Below, in pieces: positions 25,072-33,694 of a stretch of 64,000 nt of DNA. Each line of letters starts with the position of its first letter. The stretch's first letter is position 1. The stretch spans positions 1 through 64,000 of the forward strand of contig JAFSDJ010000095.1 in the NCBI GenBank assembly GCA_017436305.1. Reading direction: 5' to 3'. The stretch is from Lachnospiraceae bacterium. Lineage in GTDB: Bacteria > Bacillota > Clostridia > Lachnospirales > Lachnospiraceae. The position numbers and the translations under genes were made by a program. Below the pieces are notes generated by a model. It was given only the letters and a program-made list of their open reading frames with translations. It ran no database searches and was not told the DNA's origin.

Positions 25072-25497
25072 ATGGCATTAGAACCATTAGGAAGTGTAAT
25101 GTCGCTGCAGGCGCAGCCCATTAAAAAGACAGAAACAGCAAAATCTGTTACAAGTGGAACGGAATCCTCAGTACAGACAGCAACTCAGACAGCAGATGCA
25201 GCCATTTTAAAAGTGGGTGCAGCAGAAGGAAAAGACAACAGTGGTACAGAAAATGGTGCCAGAGAGCAGGGACAGGGTTCCAAAGAACAGCTGAAACAGG
25301 CTATTGAGAAGATTAACAAAAGCATGAGTCATTCAGAACTGCTGTATGGTATACATGAAGATACGAATCGTGTTACCATTAAAGTTGTTGACAAGGACAC
25401 AAAGGAAGTGATCAGAGAACTTCCACCGGAAAAAACTCTTGATATGATTGCGAAAGTATGGGAGTTGGCCGGTCTTTTAGTAGATGAAAAACGTTAG
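25072..25497 (+). CDS. flaG: flagellar protein FlaG
   Basis: 141 residues from ATG 25072 after CGGAGGTG. A low-complexity, Thr/Ala-rich N-terminal part is followed by the conserved FlaG domain (LLYGIHEDTNRVTIKVVDKD, then EVIRELPPEKTLDMIAKVWELAG). In other bacteria it influences filament length. It precedes fliD, the usual partner. Confidence 0.9.
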   Translation: MALEPLGSVMSLQAQPIKKTETAKSVTSGTESSVQTATQTADAAILKVGAAEGKDNSGTENGAREQGQGSKEQLKQAIEKINKSMSHSELLYGIHEDTNRVTIKVVDKDTKEVIRELPPEKTLDMIAKVWELAGLLVDEKR

Positions 25498-25509
25498 GAG
25501 GTAGAACGT

Positions 25510-27549
25510 ATGCCTATTCGTATAACCGGTATGAATTCGGGACTTGATACGGAAAGTATCATCACTGAATTAATAAAAGCGAAAAGTCAGAAAAAGACAA
25601 CATTAGAAAAAGCTCAAAAAAAGTTAAGCTACAAACAGGATGCGTGGAAGACCTTAAATAGTAAAATCTATAGCTTATACAGTAAAACTATTAATAATAT
25701 GGCATATACCACAGCATACAAAAAGCAGACAACAAGTGTATCCAATGAGTCTGTTGCCAGTGTTATTACCGGAACAGACGCATCTAACGGTATGCAGAAT
25801 TTGACCGTAACTTCTTTGGCTACATCGGGTTATTTAACCGGTGCCCAGTTAAGTGAAACAGGTGCTTATTCTAAAAGTACTAAACTGTGTGAAATTACAG
25901 GCTCAGGTATAGGGACATCGGATGAGATAACTTTTTCTGTTAAAACAAAGGGTACAACAACAGATATTAAGTTAAATGGATCTTCCACCATTAATGATGT
26001 GGTTACCCAACTGAAAAATGCAGGACTAAATGCAAACTTTGATGAAAAAAATCAACGAATGTTTGTTAGTGCATCAGAAACAGGAGAAAAAGCGGATTTT
26101 GCATTAACTGCCAGTTCAGATGCAGGTTTTAAAGCGTTATCTGCACTTGGAATTAATGTTTTAGATGCAGCTTCAAAAAAACAGTATGATACATATGCAA
26201 CTTTAAATAATTCGGAAAATGCAGCCTTAAAGCAGCAGTTAATTGATGAGGAAGTTGCCAAACAGGTTGAAAGCGTACAGAAGCAGCTTGAAAGCATTAA
26301 TACAGCCATTACAGAACACGAAAAGAAAATTGGCGATTTCTTAACAGAATATGGTTACAAGGATGCTGATGGCAATGTGGATACAAGTAATCTGGACACA
26401 GATTATGATGCTTTAGTAGCCCAAAAGACTTCTTTGTCTACTGCGCCTGCGGATGAAACCGAAGAAGCAAAGAAAACAAGAGAAGAAAAGCTTTCCGAAG
26501 TAGAAAAGAAGATTAAAGCATATGATTCTTATAGAACTGAAGTGTCCGGTTTAGCATCAGCTAAAAATGATAAAGCAGCTGCTGAAGCTAAACTTGAAAA
26601 CGACAATGCGGCAATTAAAGCTTCTGTAGCAGCTGACATGGAGAATAAAATCAACTATGCCACACAGGTAGTAAATGGCACAGCTACCGGTTTCTCTAAA
26701 GATGCTACCAGAATCAAAGGAGAAGATGCTGTTATTACATTAAATGATGCAGTATTTACTTCAAAGAGCAATACTTTTGAGATTAATGGTCTTACTATTA
26801 CAGCCAAGGCAGAGACAAAAACGGGTGAAGTGGTTACCCTTACTACATCCAATGACTACGAGGCTATCTATGGTACCATAAAGAAGTTCATTAAAGAATA
26901 TAATGAATTGATTAATGAGATGGATAAACTGTATAATGCAGACAGTGCTAAAGGCTATGAACCTCTTACTGACGAAGAGAAGGAAGTAATGAGTGAGTCT
27001 GAAATTGAAAAATGGGAAGAAAAGATAAAGAATTCTGTTTTGAGAAGAGATTCCACATTAAGCACTATTTCAAATATTTTCACAAGTACAATGTCTGCCG
27101 GATATGAAGTAGATGGAGAGACTATGTATTTATCTCATTTTGGAATCAATACATTAGGTTACTTTACTTCAGCAGATAACGAGAAACATGCTTATCATAT
27201 CGACGGTGATCCGGATGATTCCAATACATCAGGCAATGCTGATATATTGAAAACCATGATTGCTAATGATCCGGAAAAGGTTATTTCTTTCTTTACTAAG
27301 CTGTCAAAGTCATTATATAGTAGCATCGGAGAGAAGATGAAATCCGACGATTACAGTAGCTACAATAAAGTGTATAATGACAAACAGATGGAAAAAGAAT
27401 ATAAGTCTTATACAGAAAAAATTGCAGAGCAGGAAGAAAAAATTACTGCTGCTGAGGATAAATATTATAAGCAATTTAGTGCTATGGAAACAGCACTTGC
27501 AAAAATGCAATCAAAAACAAATGCAATATCAGGTTTATTAGGAGGCTAA
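25510..27549 (+). CDS. fliD: flagellar filament cap protein FliD
   Basis: 679 residues. N-terminal cap domain ITGMNSGLDTESIITELIKA, C-terminal part with YNELINEMDKLY and FGINTLGYFTSADNEKHAYH. It is large for FliD because of a long, charged coiled-coil insertion at about 235-370 in the middle. The ribosome site is GGAGGTAGAACGT. It caps the filament and folds in flagellin; its chaperone is probably the small gene at 28026. Confidence 0.93.
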   Translation: MPIRITGMNSGLDTESIITELIKAKSQKKTTLEKAQKKLSYKQDAWKTLNSKIYSLYSKTINNMAYTTAYKKQTTSVSNESVASVITGTDASNGMQNLTVTSLATSGYLTGAQLSETGAYSKSTKLCEITGSGIGTSDEITFSVKTKGTTTDIKLNGSSTINDVVTQLKNAGLNANFDEKNQRMFVSASETGEKADFALTASSDAGFKALSALGINVLDAASKKQYDTYATLNNSENAALKQQLIDEEVAKQVESVQKQLESINTAITEHEKKIGDFLTEYGYKDADGNVDTSNLDTDYDALVAQKTSLSTAPADETEEAKKTREEKLSEVEKKIKAYDSYRTEVSGLASAKNDKAAAEAKLENDNAAIKASVAADMENKINYATQVVNGTATGFSKDATRIKGEDAVITLNDAVFTSKSNTFEINGLTITAKAETKTGEVVTLTTSNDYEAIYGTIKKFIKEYNELINEMDKLYNADSAKGYEPLTDEEKEVMSESEIEKWEEKIKNSVLRRDSTLSTISNIFTSTMSAGYEVDGETMYLSHFGINTLGYFTSADNEKHAYHIDGDPDDSNTSGNADILKTMIANDPEKVISFFTKLSKSLYSSIGEKMKSDDYSSYNKVYNDKQMEKEYKSYTEKIAEQEEKITAAEDKYYKQFSAMETALAKMQSKTNAISGLLGG

Positions 27550-27553
27550 TGAC

Positions 27554-27931
27554 ATGGCAATACCAAACGCTTATGCAAAATATAATGACAGCAAAATACT
27601 GACGGCATCAAAGCCTGAGTTAACACTTATGCTTTATGAGGGGGCTATTAAGTTTTGCAATATAGCAATTATGGGAATTGAGCAGAAAGACATTAATAAA
27701 GCGCATAAAAACATTGTGAAGGTTCAAAAAATAATTGATGAATTCCGGGCAACTTTGGACACAAAATACCCGGTAGCACAGGATTTTGACAGGGTATATG
27801 TTTACTTGTTAAAACGTCTTAGAGAAGCTAATGTAAAAAAAGATAAGGAAATTTTAGAAGAAGTAAATATGCATCTTCGCTCCATGCGTGATACATGGAA
27901 AGAGGTTATGAAAAAAACACATACTGCTTAA
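27554..27931 (+). CDS. fliS: flagellin export chaperone FliS
   Basis: 125 residues: NAYAKYNDSKILTASKPELTLMLYEGAIKFCN is the FliS signature (quoted in part: TASKPELTLMLYEGA). It keeps flagellin monomeric before export. It follows fliD by 4 nt. Confidence 0.95.
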   Translation: MAIPNAYAKYNDSKILTASKPELTLMLYEGAIKFCNIAIMGIEQKDINKAHKNIVKVQKIIDEFRATLDTKYPVAQDFDRVYVYLLKRLREANVKKDKEILEEVNMHLRSMRDTWKEVMKKTHTA

Positions 27932-27949
27932 ATATCACAGTAAAATTTA

Positions 27950-27980
27950 AACAAAGAGGATTTTTTAAATCCTCTTTGTT
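27950..27980 (+). terminator. hairpin after fliS
   Basis: AACAAAGAGGATTT (27950-27963), loop TTT, AAATCCTCTTTGTT (27967-27980). Perfect 14-bp stem but only a weak T tail; probably a terminator with readthrough or an RNA-stabilising hairpin. Confidence 0.65.
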
Positions 27981-28025
27981 TGGTTTCATGGTAAAATGTA
28001 GCATTTCTGCTGAAAGGAGAAGGTT

Positions 28026-28508
28026 ATGACAGAAAATTATGTTCGGATTATGGTGGAAAGTCTTGAAAAGAAAAAAGCCATATTAGATGAAATAATGGAA
28101 AAAAGTAAAGAACAAACAGAAATTTTAAAAGCAGAAGAGTTTTCTGTGGATGATTTTGACAGAAATGTAGAAGAAAAAGCAACCCTTATTGAAAACCTTA
28201 GTAGGCTGGATATAGGTTTTGACAGAATGTTTGAGCATGTAAAGGAGGAAATTACTTCCGACTCCGGTAAAGAACAGTACCGGACAGAAATAAAGAAAAT
28301 GCAGCAGTTAATATCAGAACTTACGGAAAAAAGTATTTCTATTCAGGCTTTGGAGAACAGAAACAAGCAAATGGTAGAAACAACTTTTAAGAATGAAAGA
28401 GAAAAAATAAAGGCGGTAAAATTAGGTTCAAAGGCGGCAATTGGTTATTATCGGAATATGAGCAAGACAAATTTTGTACAGCCACAATTTTTGGATCAGA
28501 AAAATTAA
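28026..28508 (+). CDS. FlgN/FliT-like flagellar chaperone
   Basis: 160 residues, entirely helical and charged, start after GAAAGGAGAAGGTT. It begins TENYVRIMVESLEKKKAILDE. The size, helical content and position after fliS resemble FliT/FlgN-type chaperones, most likely for FliD. Sequence identity to known FliT is not obvious. Confidence 0.7.
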   Translation: MTENYVRIMVESLEKKKAILDEIMEKSKEQTEILKAEEFSVDDFDRNVEEKATLIENLSRLDIGFDRMFEHVKEEITSDSGKEQYRTEIKKMQQLISELTEKSISIQALENRNKQMVETTFKNEREKIKAVKLGSKAAIGYYRNMSKTNFVQPQFLDQKN

Positions 28509-28538
28509 AAAAGAATAAGTAATATAAACGAGAGTGGT

Positions 28539-28565
28539 TAAAAAACTAGAAAAATATGTCGATAA
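28539..28565 (+). promoter_or_regulatory. sigma-28 promoter ahead of a short structured transcript
   Basis: TAAA (28539-28542), 15-nt spacer, GTCGATAA (28558-28565), one mismatch to the GCCGATAA consensus. Transcription would start near 28572. Confidence 0.7.
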
Positions 28566-28571
28566 CAAAGA

Positions 28572-28690
28572 TTATAGGAACATATGACAGCTGGGAGCTG
28601 TAAAAATTGCATGGATGCATCAGGACAATGAGATAAAAGATTTGAAAAAGTCGGTCATGAAGCAACTTTGCTGTGACTGACTTTTTATTT
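28572..28690 (+). ncRNA. candidate sigma-28-driven small RNA with GGA hairpins
   Basis: Between the promoter and a terminator (AAGTCGGTCA with TGACTGACTT, then a T-run, 28645-28690) lies ~119 nt with two perfect hairpins. ACAGC-TGGGA-GCTGT is at 28587-28601 and TGCA-TGGA-TGCA at 28608-28619; both put GGA in the loop. Two more GGA motifs (28577, 28623) are unpaired. CsrA binds GGA in such loops, so a CsrA-sequestering RNA is possible. Alternatives: an attenuated leader for the modification genes at 28708, or a 15-codon ORF (ATG 28584) that reads through both hairpins. Confidence 0.45.
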
Positions 28691-28707
28691 TTTAGGAGGA
28701 AATGGAA

Positions 28708-29430
28708 ATGGTTATATATACATCCAATATGTTAGAGAATTATCTTAAAAATGATTGGATATTAGAAATGATGCTGATGGAGGAAAAAGAGGAAGATAAG
28801 TCAGTGCGTACACATCAGTGGTTAAAAACGATGGATAATAAAAGACTTATTTTTTCTCATGTTTACGGAGATATATTGGAACAAGCAGGATGTGAAATAA
28901 AAAATAAGATTTTAGATGTTGGTGGCGGTTATACTTCGCTAACAAGAAAAATGCTAGTAAATAGTGAGTATATGTTACTTGATTTTATGGCACATGGTGG
29001 AAAAGAAATAATAGAGAAGATAGAGTGTGAAAATAAAAAGGAATTTTGGATTAATTCAGACTGGATGGAATACGACATTTCTCAAAAAAAGTTTGATATC
29101 ATTATAGCAAATGATATTTTTCCAGATGTGGATCAGCGCTTGGAATTATTTATAGATAAATATCTCCCACATTGCAAAGAACTACGACTTGTGCTTACAT
29201 TCTATAATACGCCTAAGTATTACCGTACTAAGCGTGTGGATGATGCGGAAGTTCTTACGTTTCTTTCATGGGATGGCGAAATTACTGGTATAAAACTAAG
29301 GAAATACATAGAAAACTTTATTGATACAACTTCAGATGAAATAGAAAAATTGAAAGATGTAAATGAGAGCATTTATTGGAATGGACGCCAGGTGGTCTAT
29401 ATAAAATTAGCTGGAGGGATAAGGGAGTAA
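28708..29430 (+). CDS. SAM-dependent methyltransferase, flagellin modification island
   Basis: 240 residues from ATG 28708; the ATG at 28702 is too close to the AGGAGG at 28694. Class I methyltransferase motif I ILDVGGGYTSLT, then an acidic motif and DIIIANDIFPDVDQRLELF as motif IV region. It heads an AT-rich operon of sugar-modifying genes between the flagellar operon and flagellin, so a substrate on the flagellin glycan is likely. Probably sugar O- or N-methylation; specificity unknown. Confidence 0.75.
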   Translation: MVIYTSNMLENYLKNDWILEMMLMEEKEEDKSVRTHQWLKTMDNKRLIFSHVYGDILEQAGCEIKNKILDVGGGYTSLTRKMLVNSEYMLLDFMAHGGKEIIEKIECENKKEFWINSDWMEYDISQKKFDIIIANDIFPDVDQRLELFIDKYLPHCKELRLVLTFYNTPKYYRTKRVDDAEVLTFLSWDGEITGIKLRKYIENFIDTTSDEIEKLKDVNESIYWNGRQVVYIKLAGGIRE

Positions 29431-29433
29431 AAG

Positions 29434-30522
29434 ATGGATTATATTGTTCAAATGAAACCAAGTTTTGATGAAAATGAGAGAAGTGCTATGAATGAATATA
29501 TGAGTTCAGATGCTTGGCTTATGGAATTTAAGAAAACGAGAGAGTTTGAGCAGATGATTGCACAATACACAGGGGCAAAATATTGTTCGATTATGCCTAA
29601 TGGTACGTTGAGTCTGTCCGTGGCACTTTTGGCATGTGGTGTTACAAAAAATGATGAAGTGTTAGTGCCTAATTATACTATGGTAGCAACTCCAAATTCT
29701 GTTGAATTGATTGGAGCAAAAGCTGTTTTTGTTGATATAGAAAGACACACATTGTGTATGGATTTTGAAAAAATGAGGGAAGCTGTTACTGATAAAACCA
29801 AAGCGATTATTTTGGTTTCGATCAATGGAAGGTATCCTGAGAAAATTGAAGAAATTGTACAGTATTGTCACGAAAAAAACATTTATGTTATAGAGGATGC
29901 GGCACAGTCTTTGGGGAGTTTTTATGGAGAAAGACATGTTGGGAAGTATGGAGATGTAGCAAGTTTTTCGTTTAGTGTACCCAAAATAATTACAACAGGA
30001 CAAGGCGGAGCATTAATTACTGATAATGAAGCACTTTATAAAAAAATTTTGCTAATTCGTGATTTTGGAAGAGAAAAATCTGGTGAGGATCATTATTTGG
30101 TCAAGGGATGGAATTTTAAATTTACTGATTTACAAGCGGTAATAGGGATTGAACAAATGAAAAAGTTGTCGGATCGAGTCCTAAAAAAACGTAAGATGGG
30201 TGAAATATATTATAATAATCTCCAAAATATTAATGGTGTAGAGCTAATAGAAACTAATCTAGAAGAAACAACACCGTGGTTTTACGATATATTGTGCGAT
30301 AGGAGAGAAGAGCTTATAGAATTTTTACATGAGCATGGTGTTGGTAGTAGGAGATTTTATCCACCATTACATAGCGAGCCTGCGTATGAGGTTGAAGGAG
30401 AATATCCTATAACAGAGGAAATTTCTCGAAAGGGATTATGGCTTCCGTCCTGGATTGGACTGGAAGAAAGTCAGATTACAATGATATGTCGTTTGATTCG
30501 ACAATTTTATGAGAATGATTAG
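29434..30522 (+). CDS. DegT/DnrJ/EryC1/StrS-type sugar aminotransferase
   Basis: 362 residues, fold type I PLP enzyme: start MDYIVQMKPSFDENERSAM, GAKYCSIMPNGTLSLSVAL, cofactor Asp in VIEDAAQSLG, PLP lysine in FSFSVPKIITTGQGGA, C-terminal HGVGSRRFYPPLHSEPAY. In the family it transaminates a nucleotide-linked keto-sugar to an amino-sugar. The start is 3 nt after the methyltransferase stop. It probably makes an amino-sugar for flagellin modification; the substrate is not determinable. Confidence 0.9.
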   Translation: MDYIVQMKPSFDENERSAMNEYMSSDAWLMEFKKTREFEQMIAQYTGAKYCSIMPNGTLSLSVALLACGVTKNDEVLVPNYTMVATPNSVELIGAKAVFVDIERHTLCMDFEKMREAVTDKTKAIILVSINGRYPEKIEEIVQYCHEKNIYVIEDAAQSLGSFYGERHVGKYGDVASFSFSVPKIITTGQGGALITDNEALYKKILLIRDFGREKSGEDHYLVKGWNFKFTDLQAVIGIEQMKKLSDRVLKKRKMGEIYYNNLQNINGVELIETNLEETTPWFYDILCDRREELIEFLHEHGVGSRRFYPPLHSEPAYEVEGEYPITEEISRKGLWLPSWIGLEESQITMICRLIRQFYEND

Positions 30523-30533
30523 AGGAGATTTAC

Positions 30534-32474
30534 ATGGTTATTGCGATTATAAATGGAGGATTTGCAAATCAGTTGTATAAATATGCATGCGCGTACTCAA
30601 CAGCAAAAAAATATAATAAAAAGTTAGTAATAGTTGTACAAACCACAGATGCAGCAACAGATCCATTTCAGTTAGGCGAGTTTAAGCTGGAGTATACCGA
30701 GTTATATATTACCGAAAGTTATATAGAAGTTTTTTTATTATTTGAAGAATGGAAGAAGAAATATAGACTTAAGGAAATTAATGAAAAAGATTACTTATCA
30801 GTTATGTGTGTTGAACTGTTTGAACAATATGAAGGTATTATACTTTATGGAACCTATCAGAGTTCGATATTTTTTAGGGACTATATAGGAGACCTGAGGA
30901 ATATATTTTACTTTCAAAGTGAAACATTTTTTCTAAAGAAGTTTAAAGAAGAAATTGCAGGAAAACAAAGTGTGGCGATCCACGTTCGCAGAGGTGATTT
31001 TTTAACCTATGAGGGACTTTGTAAAGGAATGGAATTTTATAAAGCTGCAATGTGCCTAATGGAAGATATTTTAGGGTATGGGGAAGCTGAGTATTACATT
31101 TTTTCAGATGATAGAGAGTTTGTAAGAGCATATTTTGGTGAGAATCAAAGAATTCACTATGTTTCAACGTATGGAGATTATAGAGAAGCTGTAGAAGAAT
31201 TTTTGGCAATATCGTTGTGCAATCATAGAATTCTAACAGAAGGAAGTTCTTTTAGCAGAATGGCTGATGCGTTACATAATGATTCAGGAAGTTATGCAAT
31301 TTATGAACTGAATGGATTTGAGACAATGGTATATGAACGGGAAAATATGGTGTATTTGAATTGCGAAATGATTGAAAAACTTGTTAGTTATTATGCACCT
31401 TTGTTTGATAGAGATATATACCACCAGGGTATGATAACAACAACTGAAATGCAAAATTTGAAGTTATCGGATCTTATGCATATATGTATAGATGCAAGAG
31501 GTATTGGTGTAGAAAATGAGATTGCGTTTAGGATTAAAAAGATAGAGCTTCTTAATGAAAACAATCTGTATGGGGAAGCGCTAATACAGGGAAGAAAGCT
31601 GTGGGAATTGGCAAATGGGACAGAGTATGAAGCACAGATGCATGAAGTATATTGGCGATGTCTGTATGAGTATGGTTATCGAACTGAAAGCATAATTGAA
31701 GCGATATTTCTAAAAGATATTCATATGAATCCAACTGAATACTATGATTTGGAAGAAGTAAAGAGATTAAATTATTTGACCAAAGTAGATAAAGATATGG
31801 AAATAGTATTTGTACCATCACGCAGATTTAATCCTCATATATTTGAAGACATGATACATACCGGATGTTTATTAAAAAGAATTGGATATCAGGTAACATT
31901 TATGTTTAGAGAGTTAAAACATGGAATGTTATATTGCCAACCTTATAATTTAACACTTCGTAACAGTCTTACCTATGTGGATGTTATGGGGCATAATACA
32001 GGATGTTCTATAATAAATTTAACAGAAAAAGAAAAACAATATGGTTCAATTAAAAATTTTTTTGACGAATATTTTAAAGATTCAAAGAAAATATTTTTAT
32101 TTGCAAAACAGATAGATATTATAAATGCAAAAATAAAATGTGAAAATTCAGAAAAAATGACAACGATATATTGGGATTATAGCAATTTGACTGATGCTGG
32201 AAATTATGAGGAGATACAGGTGCAAAGTGCTAAAAGTCAGAATGTAACAAGAGATGAGATGCAAGAATGTTATCTAAAGGCGGATTACAGTATATCGTTT
32301 AATCGGACGATTCAGAGTGGTAAACCTATATTAAGATTGGAAAATGATACAAAAGGAATTTTTATACCTAGATGTGAAAAGAGAATTGCTGATTATTACA
32401 GGATTAATTCCACCATTTTTGAAAACACATTCTCAATTATAGAAAATATTATTGGATGCATGGAAATGTTATAG
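30534..32474 (+). CDS. GT11-like fucosyltransferase fused to a second glycosyltransferase-like domain
   Basis: 646 residues. The N-terminal ~285 residues match GT11 (alpha-1,2-fucosyltransferase/galactoside family): GGFANQLYKYA (8-18), HVRRGDF (150-156), YYIFSDDREF, then LAISLCNHRILTEGSSFSRMADAL. The C-terminal half (about 290-646) is separate, with a VFVPSRRFNPHIFEDM segment suggesting a GT-B-like fold, but no clear family. GT11 enzymes use GDP-fucose, and the window also carries a GDP-fucose pathway at 55-60.7 kb. Acceptor unknown; flagellin glycan is inferred. Confidence 0.78.
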   Translation: MVIAIINGGFANQLYKYACAYSTAKKYNKKLVIVVQTTDAATDPFQLGEFKLEYTELYITESYIEVFLLFEEWKKKYRLKEINEKDYLSVMCVELFEQYEGIILYGTYQSSIFFRDYIGDLRNIFYFQSETFFLKKFKEEIAGKQSVAIHVRRGDFLTYEGLCKGMEFYKAAMCLMEDILGYGEAEYYIFSDDREFVRAYFGENQRIHYVSTYGDYREAVEEFLAISLCNHRILTEGSSFSRMADALHNDSGSYAIYELNGFETMVYERENMVYLNCEMIEKLVSYYAPLFDRDIYHQGMITTTEMQNLKLSDLMHICIDARGIGVENEIAFRIKKIELLNENNLYGEALIQGRKLWELANGTEYEAQMHEVYWRCLYEYGYRTESIIEAIFLKDIHMNPTEYYDLEEVKRLNYLTKVDKDMEIVFVPSRRFNPHIFEDMIHTGCLLKRIGYQVTFMFRELKHGMLYCQPYNLTLRNSLTYVDVMGHNTGCSIINLTEKEKQYGSIKNFFDEYFKDSKKIFLFAKQIDIINAKIKCENSEKMTTIYWDYSNLTDAGNYEEIQVQSAKSQNVTRDEMQECYLKADYSISFNRTIQSGKPILRLENDTKGIFIPRCEKRIADYYRINSTIFENTFSIIENIIGCMEML

Positions 32475-32491
32475 GAAGGGGATTAAAAATA

Positions 32492-33661
32492 ATGAGAAAT
32501 TTTTCACTTAAAAATACTATATGGAAAAATCCGGGACATGAGTTGGATGAAATTGCACAGCACGTGACGGATAGAGAAAAAAAAATAATTTTAATTGGTA
32601 GAGCTGAGGAAATACAAGAATTTTTAAAGTCTAATGACTGTATAGAGATATATGGAGTATCACCTACTAATGAGTGGAAAAACGAAAAAATAAAAGTAGT
32701 AGATTTACAGGAAGTATTTCAAAGTGCTCAGGAATATATTTTTGTTTGTGTTTCACATGAAAGAAATGAATATGAAAGTATAAAGGGACAAATAACAAGA
32801 TTTCATCCTAAGTTTTGCGAAAATGAGAATTTTTTTCAAGGAGAAGTATTTCGCTCAATTTGGTACGTATACGAAAAAAATGAGATTAAGATAGATAGAA
32901 TTGAGATTTTTTTAACACCATGTTGTACACTGAATTGTGAAAAGTGTATAGCTTTTATTCCTTATTTTAAAGATAGAGAACCAACAACATTGGACATGTT
33001 AAAACGTGATGCAGACTTACTTTTTGCAAAGGTAGATTATATATATAAGTTGAAATTATTGGGAGGGGAAGGTTTTTTATATCCGTATTTGGTAGAATAT
33101 ATAGATTACTTATATTGCTGTTATGGGGAAAAGATTGGAAGTGTACGTATTGGAACTAATGGAACGGTCTTTCCTAGTAAAGCCATTTTAGAGTGTTGCA
33201 AAAGACATGATATTATTATAGATATAAGCGATTATACGGCAGCTGTACCGGAACGATGCAAATTAAGTGAGATGGTTGAATTATTTAAAGGCGAAGGAAT
33301 CAAATATGATATTAAGCGTGTTGGGGAACAATGGCTTGATATGGGATTCCCAAATGAAATACCGGAAGAAAAAAACCAAGAACAACTTTTGACACATTTT
33401 CAGAAATGCGCCATGTTTTGTCGAGATTTCTATGATGGTAAATTATTTTTTTGCTGTAGTAACTTTGCGGCAGTTAGAACGGGGCTTTTTCCGGAAAATG
33501 AAAATGACTATTTGGATTTTACTCAGGAGTTTAGCAAAAAAGAACTTTTGGAATATGAACTCGGTTATAGTAAGCTAGGACATACAACTTTTTGTCGGAT
33601 GTGTTTTGGGTGTTCGGAAGAAGCTAATTCAAGACATGTTGAGGTGGCTAAACAAATGTGA
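32492..33661 (+). CDS. radical SAM protein in flagellin modification island
   Basis: 389 residues from ATG 32492 after GGAAGGGGATT; an upstream in-frame ATG at 32456 overlaps the previous gene. N-terminal ~130 residues look like a nucleotide-binding or cofactor domain (KKIILIGRAEEIQEF). Then comes the radical SAM motif C145-x3-C149-x2-C152 (CTLNCEKC), a GGEGFLYPYL segment, and extra Cys near the C-terminus (FCCSNF and FCRMCFGC) that could hold auxiliary Fe-S clusters as in SPASM/twitch proteins. The reaction is unknown; neighbours point to an unusual sugar or peptide modification. Confidence 0.85.
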   Translation: MRNFSLKNTIWKNPGHELDEIAQHVTDREKKIILIGRAEEIQEFLKSNDCIEIYGVSPTNEWKNEKIKVVDLQEVFQSAQEYIFVCVSHERNEYESIKGQITRFHPKFCENENFFQGEVFRSIWYVYEKNEIKIDRIEIFLTPCCTLNCEKCIAFIPYFKDREPTTLDMLKRDADLLFAKVDYIYKLKLLGGEGFLYPYLVEYIDYLYCCYGEKIGSVRIGTNGTVFPSKAILECCKRHDIIIDISDYTAAVPERCKLSEMVELFKGEGIKYDIKRVGEQWLDMGFPNEIPEEKNQEQLLTHFQKCAMFCRDFYDGKLFFCCSNFAAVRTGLFPENENDYLDFTQEFSKKELLEYELGYSKLGHTTFCRMCFGCSEEANSRHVEVAKQM

Positions 33662-33694
33662 TTGTATGTAGTTATATAAAAAATAGAGGTAATT

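Noticed and set aside
28584..28631. 15-codon ORF (MTAGSCKNCMDASGQ) inside the candidate small RNA
   Set aside because: The AGGA upstream is poorly spaced, and the sequence is better explained by two perfect hairpins; kept as an alternative in the ncRNA entry.
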